From Periplaneta americana (taxonomy: Eukaryota; Arthropoda; Insecta; Blattodea; Blattidae): a stretch of 64,000 nucleotides of DNA. The notes under the pieces are model-generated. The model was not told the DNA's origin. It saw nothing but the letters and a program-made list of their open reading frames with translations, and searched no databases. Below, one piece after another: positions 25,021 to 33,927 of this stretch (position 1 is its first letter; each line of letters opens with the position of its first letter). A program made the translations under genes and the position numbers. Location: positions 682,001-746,000 of the forward strand of contig NW_027185566.1 of NCBI RefSeq assembly GCF_040183065.1, read 5' to 3'.

Positions 25021-26380
25021 CTAGCTTTTTTTAACGGAGACCTTTTGTTTAATCTGATAAGCTATTAAAAGAAAGATAAACCAAAATGGCGTTACAATTA
25101 TGGCAATTCTTGTGTCTTGAGCTAGGAACAAGACTATAGCAACAAAAATTAAAAAAGCTAAAATAAGATAGTTCATTATAGGATACAATGGCATAGGAAA
25201 ATACGGTTTTTTGTCTTTAGGTAAGTTTTTTTTGTACTGTATATGGCACAAAACAATAATTCCCCAAATAAATAAAAAACAACTAGTAGAAATACTGGTA
25301 ATCAATGTAAAAACACCTTCTGGCATAACATAATTGAGAATTACAGCAATAAAAATGACAATACTAGAGAAAAAAAAGTGCACGAGAAGGAACATTATTT
25401 TTAGTCAGTTTTTTAAACCCAGCAGGTGCATCTCCCCTTCTTGCCATGTGGTAAATAATTCGACTAGTACTATAAACACCGCTATTACAAGCACTCGCCG
25501 CCGAAGTGAGCACCACAAAATTAACTACTCCAGCCGCCGAAGCGATCCCTATTACAGAAAAAACCATAACAAATGGACTAGCTAGTGGATTCATAGTATC
25601 CCAAGGGTACACACTCATAATAACTGCAAGAGAACCCAAATAAAACAAAATAATACGAATAGGAATATTATTGATAGCTTTTGGTATAACTATGAGTGGG
25701 TCTTTGGTTTCGGCAATGGTAATACCCACTAACTCTATACCCGCAAATGCAAAAACAACCATTTGGAACGCCAGTATATACCCATACAGACCATTAGGAA
25801 AAAAACCACCATGACTCCAAATATTGGTAAGTGATACCTGCCCTGTAGAAGTGTGATAGCCTGTTGCAATCAAGTACACCCCAATACCAATCAAAGATAT
25901 GATTGCAATAATCTTAATTAATGCAAACCAAAACTCAATCTCCCCAAAAAGCTTGACTGTGGTTAAGTTCAGCAATAATAAAAGAATTAACGCCACCATA
26001 CCAGGTACCCACTGTGCTACATGAGGAAACCAATATTGAATATAGATCCCCACAGCCGTTAAGTCTGCCATAGCAATAGAGGCCCAACAGAACCAATAGG
26101 TCCAAGATGTAACAAACGCCCATCTTTCTCCAAAGTATTCTCTAATAAACCCAATAAAAGACGAGTGGTTCAAGTTGGAAAGCAAAAGCTCTCCTAAAGC
26201 ACGCATAATAAAAAAACAGACAATTCCTGTTATTAAATATGCGAGTAATATGGAAGGACCAGCAAGATGAATAGATTTTCCAGAACCTAAAAATAGTCCT
26301 GTCCCTATTGCACCACCAATGGCCATCATCTGGACATGGCGATTATCTAAACCAGCTTCCAATTTTTTAGAATTTGGCAT
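25021..26380 (-). pseudogene. Amino-acid permease (APC/AAT family), frameshifted
   Basis: Inner-membrane importer of the CycA/LysP/GabP group. The start is the ATG at 26380 with GGGGG ahead; the N-terminus has L-D-N-R-H-V-Q-M-M-A-I-G-G-A-I-G-T-G-L-F, the diagnostic first helix. The frame ends after S-R-A-L-F-F, at a run of eight A (25370-25377 on the plus strand), and continues in another frame as S-S-I-V-I-F-I-A-V-I-L-N-Y-V through three more helices. Total coding length would be about 452 residues, normal for the family. One base less in the run would restore a single frame. This could be a real mutation, phase variation, polymerase slippage or a sequencing error. Confidence 0.8.
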
Positions 26381-26560
26381 CTCATACCCCCTTTTAATAC
26401 TCTGAGATAAAAGTATCTGCACACAATATAGGCAAAATGGGGGTAAAAAACAACTATCGCCAACTACTGGTAAATATATAACGCTTATAATCATAAAATA
26501 GCAAAAAAACAAGGAATTATTTGATAAAATATCATTTTGAAAAAAATTGAATATCAATAA

Positions 26561-27016
26561 TTAGTTTTTTTCTAATTTTTCTTCCAATTCTCTTTTCAGT
26601 TCCTCTAGTTCGGCAAACTGTTTATCCATTTGGGATTTTAAACTCTCTGTTTCTTTTAGATTATCCGCATTTTTCTTCTCTAATTTTTCCAGCTTTTTTA
26701 ATCTTTCTTCAGTTAACATTTTAGCCAAAATAGGAATAATAAGCCCAAATAAAGCAAGAAGAATACCCATAATGGCCAGTAATGTATCCACTGTACTTGC
26801 CCTGTCGGTATAAAATTTCTCTAAAAAATTCTTTTTTGTTTGTAGATAATCCTGAATAGACTTACTGGATTCTTTTTCCAAAATAGGGGCAATAATGATA
26901 TCTAGCGCCTCTAGTTTTTCTTGGATATTTTTGGAATCACTCCAAACTTTCCAGAAAATTACACTCATAAAAACAATCAATACAAATAAAATCAAACTAT
27001 TATATAGAACTCTCAT
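26561..27016 (-). CDS. Membrane protein with C-terminal coiled coil
   Basis: Function not recognised. It has about 151 residues (ATG at 27016; a GTG two codons upstream is possible). One helix near the N-terminus (about 8-26), a charged helical stretch that would face outside, a second helix (about 77-99), then a strongly heptad-like Lys/Glu coiled coil to the end. It overlaps the end of the preceding repeat-protein gene by 17 bases, so the three genes from 28378 to 26561 are one operon. It may scaffold or tether its two neighbours. Confidence 0.6.
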   Translation of the reverse strand: MRVLYNSLILFVLIVFMSVIFWKVWSDSKNIQEKLEALDIIIAPILEKESSKSIQDYLQTKKNFLEKFYTDRASTVDTLLAIMGILLALFGLIIPILAKMLTEERLKKLEKLEKKNADNLKETESLKSQMDKQFAELEELKRELEEKLEKN

Positions 27017-27587
27017 ATTCACCCAAAAATTCTAATTCGGAGCCATCCTCTTGCAAAATTTTTTTGGCTATGGTGGTACATAAATTTTTAAAACAGGTTA
27101 TAGCCGCCCCAACTTCTAACAGATCTTTATTGAGTAGGCTTTCCATATGCTTAGCTATTTCTACTTCGGTAGAAGTATGTAATATTTGTACTTCACGAGG
27201 TTCGTTCACCAAAAGAGCATTAGGAGAAAATCGAAAATCTCCTACAGAAATTATTTTCCTTTTTTGAGAACCAATTTTTTGTACACGATGATGAAAATAC
27301 TTAATTTCACTGACTGAAATCAGGCTTAAACCCAACTTACCTAAACTCACCGCAGAACCTAAAGAGGCTAAATGAGCATTTCTGATAGGAGCATTTTTGA
27401 CATGGGAAACCTCCTGTGAGGTTTTTAAAATTTGTATATATTCTGGTGGAGTATGAACAATAGCATTAGGAATATAACGAAATTTCAAATCATCACTCGG
27501 TTGTATAAAACTATAAATAAGACTCGGAATATAAGCCACCACAAACACAGTTACTACCACAAAAGTTTGCCTTAAAAAGTTGTTCAT
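27000..27587 (-). CDS. Membrane-anchored two-repeat protein (copy 2)
   Basis: Unknown family. It has 195 residues with an N-terminal membrane helix (about 7-27). The rest consists of two copies of a roughly 58-residue unit: residues 36-95 and 118-174. Each has F-R-[YF]-x-P-N-A, then Q-I-L-[KH]-T-S-x-E-V, then L-x-x-[LV]-G-[SA]-A. The second unit has a C-x5-C pair. The same double unit occurs in the upstream neighbour, so the genes arose by duplication. The start is supported by AGGAG; four bases overlap the upstream gene. Confidence 0.65.
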   Translation of the reverse strand: MNNFLRQTFVVVTVFVVAYIPSLIYSFIQPSDDLKFRYIPNAIVHTPPEYIQILKTSQEVSHVKNAPIRNAHLASLGSAVSLGKLGLSLISVSEIKYFHHRVQKIGSQKRKIISVGDFRFSPNALLVNEPREVQILHTSTEVEIAKHMESLLNKDLLEVGAAITCFKNLCTTIAKKILQEDGSELEFLGEYESSI

Positions 27588-28378
27588 ATCCGCTCCTGAC
27601 TTAATAAATTGCTGATAGGTACAACTTTACTATACTCCTTTTCTAAAGTAGACTGGGCTATGGTAAAACACATATTACCTCCTGGACAATTTACAGCTGC
27701 TCCTACTTCTAGTAAATCCTTATTATGAAGGATAGACAAATCTTTAGCTGCTTCTACTTCTGTCTCGGTATGGAGTATTTGCAGGGGGATAGGGTCTTTG
27801 GTCATCAGAGCATCAGGAAGAAAAACAAAGTCTTCTATAAGGAGCTTTTTATCTTCTTGAGGAGGAAGTTCTTTCAGGTGATAACTGGGTAGTCCCATCT
27901 CAGCAGCTGGAACAACACTCAGTCCAATCTCTCCTAACTGAACAACGGCTCCAATAGAAACTAGATGAGCATCTCTGATGTGCGATTTTTCAATCACTTG
28001 AACTTCTTTTTGAGTCTTGACTCTTTGGACATAGGTGGGTTTTTTATAACCAATAACATTAGGAACATATTGAAAATCAACTGGAGAAGTTCGAGCAATA
28101 ACGTATAAAAACATAGGGATAACTCCCACTAAAATACCTATAATAAGCATACTCATAGAAGAAATTAACTTCCTTCTGGATCTTAACTTTTTATAATTTT
28201 GATAATCTTGATCATCATCTGCTAAAAAAATGGTATCTATTAATTTTGTATACTGTTTTACGAGTTCCTGTTTATTTTTTTCAAACTCTATCCCTTCCTG
28301 GAAAGAAGCCAATTTATCAGAAAAATGGGCAATATCCATATCTCTTTTATTTTTTTGAACATTTGAGCGGTTTTTCAT
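27584..28378 (-). CDS. Membrane-anchored two-repeat protein (copy 1)
   Basis: Paralogue of the next gene. From the ATG at 28378 (AGGAAA ahead) it has 264 residues; the frame could be read from 28426 but with no support. An N-terminal charged, probably cytoplasmic region (1-72) precedes a membrane helix (about 73-95). Two repeat units follow (about 102-157 and 183-241), the second with H-N-K-D-L-L-E-V-G-A-A-V and a C-x6-C pair, nearly identical in spirit to the second unit of copy 2. The function is unknown. The extra cytoplasmic region distinguishes it from copy 2. Confidence 0.65.
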   Translation of the reverse strand: MKNRSNVQKNKRDMDIAHFSDKLASFQEGIEFEKNKQELVKQYTKLIDTIFLADDDQDYQNYKKLRSRRKLISSMSMLIIGILVGVIPMFLYVIARTSPVDFQYVPNVIGYKKPTYVQRVKTQKEVQVIEKSHIRDAHLVSIGAVVQLGEIGLSVVPAAEMGLPSYHLKELPPQEDKKLLIEDFVFLPDALMTKDPIPLQILHTETEVEAAKDLSILHNKDLLEVGAAVNCPGGNMCFTIAQSTLEKEYSKVVPISNLLSQERI

Positions 28379-28492
28379 ACAATTTCCTGTTTTAATCTCT
28401 TTTTTGTACCAAAATTTCTTGGGCAAAAAAATTAAACAACAAATCTTACTGTTCGTGCTTGTTAAACTAAAAATATTGCTAAAAATTGGGAT

Positions 28493-28503
28493 GGGGGGGG
28501 GGG
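28493..28503 (+). repeat. Poly-G tract (11 G)
   Basis: An uninterrupted run of eleven G in otherwise AT-rich intergenic DNA, between the hcp 3' end and the repeat-protein operon. It takes part in a hairpin with a run of seven C (28522-28528). Such runs are slippage-prone. Confidence 0.8.
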
Positions 28504-28528
28504 CAAAATTTTTATAATTTACCCCCCC
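28497..28528 (-). terminator. Hairpin after hcp
   Basis: Seven C (28522-28528) pair with part of the G run (28493-28503), with AATTT/AAATT pairing inside. It lies just beyond the hcp stop on the minus strand and is the likely hcp terminator, although no T run follows. Confidence 0.45.
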
Positions 28529-28536
28529 TTAAGATA

Positions 28537-30207
28537 TTAAATAGAAAGTCTAGCTATATCCTCTTTCACTATTCCTATTGTTCCTAATCCTGTATTTTCT
28601 ACAAGATAATTCAAGATATTAGGAGATAAAAAAGCAGGAACTGTGGGACCTACGTGAATATTTTTGAATCCTAAATAGAGCAAAGCCAAGAGTACTGTTA
28701 CAGCTTTTTGCTCATACCATGCCACATTAAAGTGAATAGGAAGTTGGTTGATATCTTCTAAACCCAATTCTTCTTTTAATTTGAGAGCAATAAGAGCTAA
28801 AGAGTAGGAATCGTTGCATTGCCCTGCATCTAGTACTTTAGGAATCCCAGCTTCAGTTTGTGAACTTAAATGCATATATCTAAACTTAGCACACCCCGAT
28901 GTAAGAATAAATGTTCCTTGGGGTACAGATTCTGCATATTCTGTGTAGTATTCACGGCTTTTCATTCGTCCGTCACAACCGCTCATCACAACAAATTGTT
29001 TAATAGCTCCAGTTTTAATTCCATTAATAATATCTCCCGCTAATAAGGAAAGCTGGTTCCATGCAAACCCTCCTACTAAAACATCTTCTGCTCCAGATAT
29101 TTGTTGAGGTGGCTCACAACTTTTTGCTTTTTGTATAAGATCTGAAAAATCTTTTTTCCCTGCCATATCTTTTACAATATGTTTTGCACCATCTAATCCA
29201 GCAGAATTAGTCGTAAAAATTCTATCCATATAAGGTAATGCAGATCCACGAGGAGGAACAATACAATTACTGGTAAATAAAACAGGTCCTCCAAAATTTT
29301 GGATATCCTCTACTTGATGCCACCAAGAACCACCATAGTTCCCTATAAAATGATCATACTTTTTAAAAAATGGATAATAGTTGGCAGGTAACATCTCACA
29401 ATGAGAATACACATCAACACCTGCCCCTTGAGTTTGCTCCAAGAGTTGTTCTAAATCTTTAAGATCGTGTCCTGAAATTAAAATACCTGGATTTGTACCC
29501 ACTTTCAGGCTTATCTGTGTTATTTCAGGGTGTCCGTAAACTCCTGTATTGGCACTGTCTAACAAAGCCATGGCATCTACACCCAATTTTCCTGTTTGAA
29601 AAACTTGATCTACCAATCTTTCTACACTGACATTTTCATCTTCAATAGCCAAAAGAGTTTTTTCCATAAAAGCAATAATTTCTGGGTTTCTGTATCCTAA
29701 ATTCAACGCATGTTCTGCGTAGGCAGAGATCCCTTTGAGTCCATAAATAATCAGCTCTTTTAAAGAACGAATATCTTCATTTTCCGTTCTTAAAACTCCT
29801 ACTTTTTCCGCTAGACTGAAAGCTTGTTCGTCATTCTCGTATTGCCATGTAGTCAAAAGAGTATTTTCATATTTTGGATCGAGTTCTACTGGGTGTTTAT
29901 TTTTGAGGTTCCCTTTAATGTGTTCTCGGAGCTCAATACAATTTTTAATTTTTTGAATTAATACCTCATTACTAAAATTGGCATTGGTAATAGTAGAAAA
30001 AAGTGCATCTAACACTTGAGATTCATAGTTTTCGCAAGGTATTTTTCCTGTTTTTCTGATTTGAGAACTGTACACAAATACCCCTTTAACTGCAAATAAC
30101 AGCAAATCTTGTAACTGTGCCGTACTGGGTTCTTTACCACAGACGCCTTTAACTGTACAGCCTTTATTTGCTGCTGTTTCTTGACATTGAAAACAAAACA
30201 TAGACAT
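28537..30207 (-). CDS. hcp: Hybrid cluster protein (hydroxylamine reductase)
   Basis: Fe-S/oxygen cluster enzyme that reduces hydroxylamine in vitro and acts on nitric oxide in vivo in enteric bacteria. It has 556 residues. The N-terminal cubane ligands are C5, C8, C17 and C23, spaced C-x2-C-x8-C-x5-C, the class I pattern of anaerobes. Later ligands appear in G-H-D-L, the H-C-E-M of Y-S-H-C-E-M-L-P-A, F-T-S-N-C-I-V, S-G-C-D-G-R and A-G-Q-C-N-D. The ATG at 30207 is chosen because AAGGAGG precedes it; the frame extends to 30231. There is no hcr reductase gene next to it. A palindrome lies in the leader. Confidence 0.96.
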   Translation of the reverse strand: MSMFCFQCQETAANKGCTVKGVCGKEPSTAQLQDLLLFAVKGVFVYSSQIRKTGKIPCENYESQVLDALFSTITNANFSNEVLIQKIKNCIELREHIKGNLKNKHPVELDPKYENTLLTTWQYENDEQAFSLAEKVGVLRTENEDIRSLKELIIYGLKGISAYAEHALNLGYRNPEIIAFMEKTLLAIEDENVSVERLVDQVFQTGKLGVDAMALLDSANTGVYGHPEITQISLKVGTNPGILISGHDLKDLEQLLEQTQGAGVDVYSHCEMLPANYYPFFKKYDHFIGNYGGSWWHQVEDIQNFGGPVLFTSNCIVPPRGSALPYMDRIFTTNSAGLDGAKHIVKDMAGKKDFSDLIQKAKSCEPPQQISGAEDVLVGGFAWNQLSLLAGDIINGIKTGAIKQFVVMSGCDGRMKSREYYTEYAESVPQGTFILTSGCAKFRYMHLSSQTEAGIPKVLDAGQCNDSYSLALIALKLKEELGLEDINQLPIHFNVAWYEQKAVTVLLALLYLGFKNIHVGPTVPAFLSPNILNYLVENTGLGTIGIVKEDIARLSI

Positions 30208-30219
30208 TGTCTTCCTCCT

Positions 30220-30247
30220 TTTTGATACCAAAAATATAATATCAAAA
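30220..30247. promoter_or_regulatory. Palindrome in the hcp leader
   Basis: TTTTGATA (30220-30227) and TATCAAAA (30240-30247) form a perfect 8-base inverted repeat with a 12-base spacer, 13 bases upstream of the hcp ATG and touching its ribosome-binding site. It could be an operator for a nitrosative-stress regulator, or an RNA hairpin. The spacing does not fit the FNR/HcpR consensus. Confidence 0.4.
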
Positions 30248-30277
30248 GATCTTTAAATGGAAGTAAAAAAGTAGGAA

Positions 30278-31675
30278 TTATTTAAATATTTTTTTTATGA
30301 GCTGGAGTGCTTTCTCCTTATAGGGGGGAAGCATAGAACGAAAACTCAGCCAATCTTTTTTTTCCAAAATACTTTTGGAATGAGAAAAAGTCTGAAAACT
30401 CTTTTTTCCATGATATGCTCCTATTCCAGAATTACCCACTCCTCCAAAACCAAAATAGGTATTGCTAAAGTGAACTAGAGTGTCGTTAATACAAACTCCT
30501 CCTGAAGAGATCTCAAAAATAATTTTTTCCTTTGTTCTCTCGTTCTTAGAAAACAGATACAATGCTAGTGGATTTGGATTTTTTTGAATAACTTCTATGG
30601 CTTCATCCAAATTTTTATAAGTTATGATAGGCAAAATGGGACCAAAAATTTCTTCTTGCATACTGGCTACATCCCAAGATGGTATTTCCATTAAAGTAGG
30701 TTCTATATAGAGTTGAGCCTTATCCATACCTCCCCCATAAATAATATAGTCTTTGTCTTTTGTTAAAATTTGGTTTAACCTTTCAAAATGTCGGGCATTC
30801 ACAATACGCCCATAAGACTGGCTTTCTTGAGGAGATTTTCCATAAAATTCAACAATATTCTTTTTGATTTCTTCTATGAGTTCTTGTTTCACCGAATCCT
30901 TCACCAGTAAATAGTCTGGAGCAATACAGGTTTGACCCGCATTGACTGTTTTTCCCCATACAATTCTTTGAGCTGCCCATTTAATATTGGCTGTTTCGTC
31001 TACAATAGTAGGGCTTTTTCCTCCAAGTTCTAAGGTTACTGGAGTTAGATGTTCGGCGGCGGCTTTCATGACTATTTTCCCTACATTAACGCTCCCCGTA
31101 AAAAAGATATACCTAAAATTAACTGCAAGAAGATTATGATTCGTTTCCACTCCACCTTGTACACAGCGGATATAATGAGGTACAAAAGTATGGGAAATCA
31201 TTTTAACCATAACCTCAGAAACATGCGGACAAAGTTCAGATGGTTTTAAAATAGCACAGTTACCGGCAGCCATAGCTCCAATAAGTGGCTCTATAAGTAA
31301 ATGAAATGGATAGTTGAAAGGTCCTATAATGAGTACTGTTCCATAAGGCTCATAAACTATTTGAGAAGAGGCGGGAAATAAAAATAAAGGAGTTCGGATT
31401 TTTTCGACCCGAGCCCAAGATTTAAGATTCTTTATGGTATCACCAATATTCTTTAAAACAAATCCTATTTCTGTAAAATAAGATTCAAAAATGGACTTAC
31501 CTAAATCTTTATACAAAGCCATATTAATTTCCTGCTCATATTCCAGTATAGCTTGACGAAGCTGCCGAAGTTGTTCTATTCTAAATTCCACATTCTTAGT
31601 AGTATGGGTAGCAAAAAATTCTTCAGCCTCCCCTAAAATATTTTGTGCCTCTGTTAAACTGAGCTCTGCTGTCAT
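30278..31675 (-). CDS. Aldehyde dehydrogenase, ALDH3-like
   Basis: NAD(P)-dependent oxidation of aldehydes, probably fatty or aromatic ones. It has 465 residues from the ATG at 31675; the frame opens at a TTG at 31690 that lies in the GAGGGGGGAG ribosome-binding site. The catalytic glutamate is in L-E-L-G-G-K near residue 205 and the catalytic cysteine in A-G-Q-T-C-I-A-P near residue 240. G-P-F-N-Y-P-F near residue 105 and the C-terminal region with G-I-G-A-Y-H-G-K are typical of ALDH3 members. The last helix is hydrophobic and basic, as in membrane-associated fatty aldehyde dehydrogenases. Confidence 0.9.
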   Translation of the reverse strand: MTAELSLTEAQNILGEAEEFFATHTTKNVEFRIEQLRQLRQAILEYEQEINMALYKDLGKSIFESYFTEIGFVLKNIGDTIKNLKSWARVEKIRTPLFLFPASSQIVYEPYGTVLIIGPFNYPFHLLIEPLIGAMAAGNCAILKPSELCPHVSEVMVKMISHTFVPHYIRCVQGGVETNHNLLAVNFRYIFFTGSVNVGKIVMKAAAEHLTPVTLELGGKSPTIVDETANIKWAAQRIVWGKTVNAGQTCIAPDYLLVKDSVKQELIEEIKKNIVEFYGKSPQESQSYGRIVNARHFERLNQILTKDKDYIIYGGGMDKAQLYIEPTLMEIPSWDVASMQEEIFGPILPIITYKNLDEAIEVIQKNPNPLALYLFSKNERTKEKIIFEISSGGVCINDTLVHFSNTYFGFGGVGNSGIGAYHGKKSFQTFSHSKSILEKKDWLSFRSMLPPYKEKALQLIKKIFK

Positions 31676-32067
31676 CATCTCCCCCCTCAAAAAAGAGTTA
31701 TAACATTAAACAAACCTAAAAAATAATTTTACCTTTCTCTTTTATGTAAAAAGTCTTCAGCAAGATAATGTACCCTCTTGAAAATCAGTACACTAGTAAA
31801 AGTACACCTCAAAATTTTAAGTAGTATTCCTGTTCGGACAAAGCAAATTCACCGTTATTTTTCATATACTTTAATCTGATATTTAAGATTTTTTTAAACC
31901 CAATGAAAAAACTCTACAAATAATGGACATTAACAAACTCAGTCTGCCATTTTTACACAATAACTTGGTACTACCACTGAGAGTATTTGCCAGTTTTATT
32001 AACCCCTCCTCTCAGTGGTAAAAATTTAAAAATAAGTCCCCAGTTTTTTGCTAGAAACTCACAAAAA
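31676..32067. other. Intergenic gap between the dehydrogenase and pta
   Basis: About 390 bases with no ORF of interest. It contains the pta terminator hairpin near its right end and, presumably, the dehydrogenase promoter on the minus strand. Nothing else is recognisable. Confidence 0.5.
31972..32020 (-). terminator. Long-stem hairpin after pta
   Basis: A 12-base perfect inverted repeat (31972-31983 with 32009-32020) encloses 25 bases. It lies about 48 bases beyond the pta stop on the minus strand. The large loop and absent T run make it an atypical terminator. Confidence 0.45.
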
Positions 32068-33051
32068 CTAAGCTTTTAATAAGCTGATAACACTGGTAAT
32101 AACAATATCTTCTACCGATGCACCGCGAGAAAGGTCGTTATAAGACTTAGCCAACCCCTGAATAATAGGTCCATAGGCATTATAAGCTCCAGATCTTTCC
32201 AGTATTTTATACCCAATATTTCCAGCACTCAAATCTGGAAAGATAAGGGTATTGGCATGCCCTGCTACATTGGAAGCAGGAGCCTTTTTTTTAGCAACTT
32301 CTGGGACAACAGCAGCATCGTATTGAAGTTCTCCATCAAAGTCAAAATCTACTTTTCTTTCCTTGAGAATATTCACGGCATCTCGTACTTTAGCTACCAG
32401 TTCGTGCTCTGCACTCCCCATGGTAGAAAAAGAAAGAAGAGCCACTTTAGGATCCTGCCCTGCTAGAGATCTAAAAGAATGTGCCGATGCTGTAGCGATA
32501 TCAGCAAGTTGCTCACTAGTAGGATTAGGTAAAACAGCACAGTCTCCCATAACAAAATCTTGTTTACCCTGTGTAGACTCCATATAAAAACATCCAGAAA
32601 CAGTTTTTACACCTGGAGCCGTACCAACAGCTTGAATACCCGCTCTAATAACATCCCCACTGGTATGAAAAGCCCCCAAAACCACAGCATCTGTATGTCC
32701 GTTGCGAATCATCATAGCACTAAAAAAACAAACATCTTTCAACATAAGATTTCTTGATTTTTCTTGTGTCATCCCTTTTGCTTCTCGCATCTTAAAAAAT
32801 TCTTGAACATACGCTTCTGTATGGCTATCTGTAGCTGGATCTACAATAGTGATTCCATCTAGACTGACCCCCAGTTCTTGAGCTTTATTTTGAATTTCTT
32901 GTACAGGTCCTACTAATTTTAACTCTTTAACCAATTTTTCTTTGACCAAAATTTCCGCTGCTTTATAAGTTCGATCATCCATATACTCTGGTAGAGTTAA
33001 AGATTTTAAATCTTTTTTTACCGCCTCTTTCCAATTATTGACAATAGACAT
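32068..33051 (-). CDS. pta: Phosphate acetyltransferase
   Basis: Converts acetyl-CoA and phosphate to acetyl phosphate, the step before ATP-forming acetate kinase. It has 327 residues, the short catalytic-only form without the N-terminal regulatory domain. Family features include F-F-S-A-M-M-I-R-N-G-H-T-D-A near residues 108-121, V-S-G-C-F-Y-M near 153-159, A-L-L-S-F-S-T-M-G-S-A near 204-214 and F-P-D-L-S-A-G-N-I-G-Y-K near 271-282. ackA is not in the window. AGGGGG-type site precedes the ATG. Confidence 0.95.
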   Translation of the reverse strand: MSIVNNWKEAVKKDLKSLTLPEYMDDRTYKAAEILVKEKLVKELKLVGPVQEIQNKAQELGVSLDGITIVDPATDSHTEAYVQEFFKMREAKGMTQEKSRNLMLKDVCFFSAMMIRNGHTDAVVLGAFHTSGDVIRAGIQAVGTAPGVKTVSGCFYMESTQGKQDFVMGDCAVLPNPTSEQLADIATASAHSFRSLAGQDPKVALLSFSTMGSAEHELVAKVRDAVNILKERKVDFDFDGELQYDAAVVPEVAKKKAPASNVAGHANTLIFPDLSAGNIGYKILERSGAYNAYGPIIQGLAKSYNDLSRGASVEDIVITSVISLLKA

Positions 33052-33279
33052 CTATTTGCCCCCTTTAACTTATTATAAATGAATTATTCTAGGTTTACTC
33101 CACCTAAATAAATGATAACTATGACTATATAAAAAAAGAAATGTTTTTACACAATAGTACTGAGGATATTTTTGTTTTTCTTTCTATTTTTCATAATTTG
33201 TACAGTTTTCTTAACAATATTATATCTCTGGTTATTTTAGTACCCTCATGTGGTGTTTAGTAATAAATTATCTACTCGT

Positions 33280-33300
33280 ATTTCTAGACCACCTAGAAAT
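33280..33300. repeat. 8-base inverted repeat upstream of bioY
   Basis: ATTTCTAG (33280-33287) and CTAGAAAT (33293-33300) flank five bases, forming a perfect short hairpin or operator about 90 bases upstream of bioY. Confidence 0.5.
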
Positions 33301-33312
33301 AAAAAAGGCTAG

Positions 33313-33354
33313 AATATACAATTTTTTTTTATCGCTATAAAATAATTGTATATT
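33313..33354. promoter_or_regulatory. 11-base inverted repeat upstream of bioY
   Basis: AATATACAATT (33313-33323) and AATTGTATATT (33344-33354) are perfect inverted copies separated by 20 bases, ending 32 bases before the bioY ATG. The location suits an operator controlling biotin uptake, but the half-sites run in the opposite sense to the known BirA box. Confidence 0.4.
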
Positions 33355-33386
33355 ATTAGGTCATCAAGTTAAAATGTGAGGGAAAA

Positions 33387-33920
33387 ATGAATACTTACAC
33401 AAAAACATTATCTGTGTCCAAACTACAAACACTCTACTTTTACGGAAGTTGGATTGCCTTTTTAGGAATTTTATCACAACTTTATGTTCCTTTGTGGCCT
33501 GTTCCTATTACCGGACAAATATTGGCATTTTTAATTTTAGGGTTGTTCAACACTCCAAAACAAACTTGGAGTATTGCTCTGTTTTATGTTTTATTAGGAA
33601 TTATGGGTTTGCCGTTGTTTCATGGATTTTCAGGGGGAATTGCCTTTTTATCATCTCCAACATTTGGGTACATTTTAGGATTTCCATTACTTTCTGTTAT
33701 AGTTTCTTCTTTAAAGCCTTTGATTACAGGAATTTATAGCTTTTACATTGTTAGTTTTTTGGCAATTGTTCCTTGTTTTATATTGGGGCTTCTTTATTTA
33801 TCTGTATTTTTAGGCTTTAATTTTACACTATTATATTCTGGATTTCTTATTTTTATCCCTGGGGAGATAATAAAAATCTCTTTAGCCTACTACCTTTACT
33901 TTAGAGGAAAAACTCAGTAA
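33387..33920 (+). CDS. bioY: Biotin transporter BioY
   Basis: Substrate-binding membrane component of biotin uptake. It has 177 residues and about six helices. Family landmarks are present: V-P-L-W-P-V-P-I-T-G-Q near residues 31-41, L-L-G-I-M-G-L-P-L-F near 68-77, and G-G-I-A-F-L-S-S-P-T-F-G-Y-I-L-G-F near 83-99. BioY may act alone or with an ECF module; no bioM/bioN genes are nearby. Biotin-synthesis genes are absent from the window. GGGAAAAATG start context. Confidence 0.92.
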   Translation: MNTYTKTLSVSKLQTLYFYGSWIAFLGILSQLYVPLWPVPITGQILAFLILGLFNTPKQTWSIALFYVLLGIMGLPLFHGFSGGIAFLSSPTFGYILGFPLLSVIVSSLKPLITGIYSFYIVSFLAIVPCFILGLLYLSVFLGFNFTLLYSGFLIFIPGEIIKISLAYYLYFRGKTQ

Positions 33921-33927
33921 TCTGTTT

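Larger units (their letters stand above)
33052..33386. other. Divergent promoter region between pta and bioY
   Basis: About 335 bases without a gene. It must hold the pta promoter (minus) and bioY promoter (plus). Two inverted repeats near bioY are listed separately. No known riboswitch is recognisable. Confidence 0.5.

Noticed and set aside
33313-33354. BirA-type biotin operator
   Set aside because: The known box has TTGT outermost on the left arm and ACAA outermost on the right; here the order is inverted, so the name was not used.
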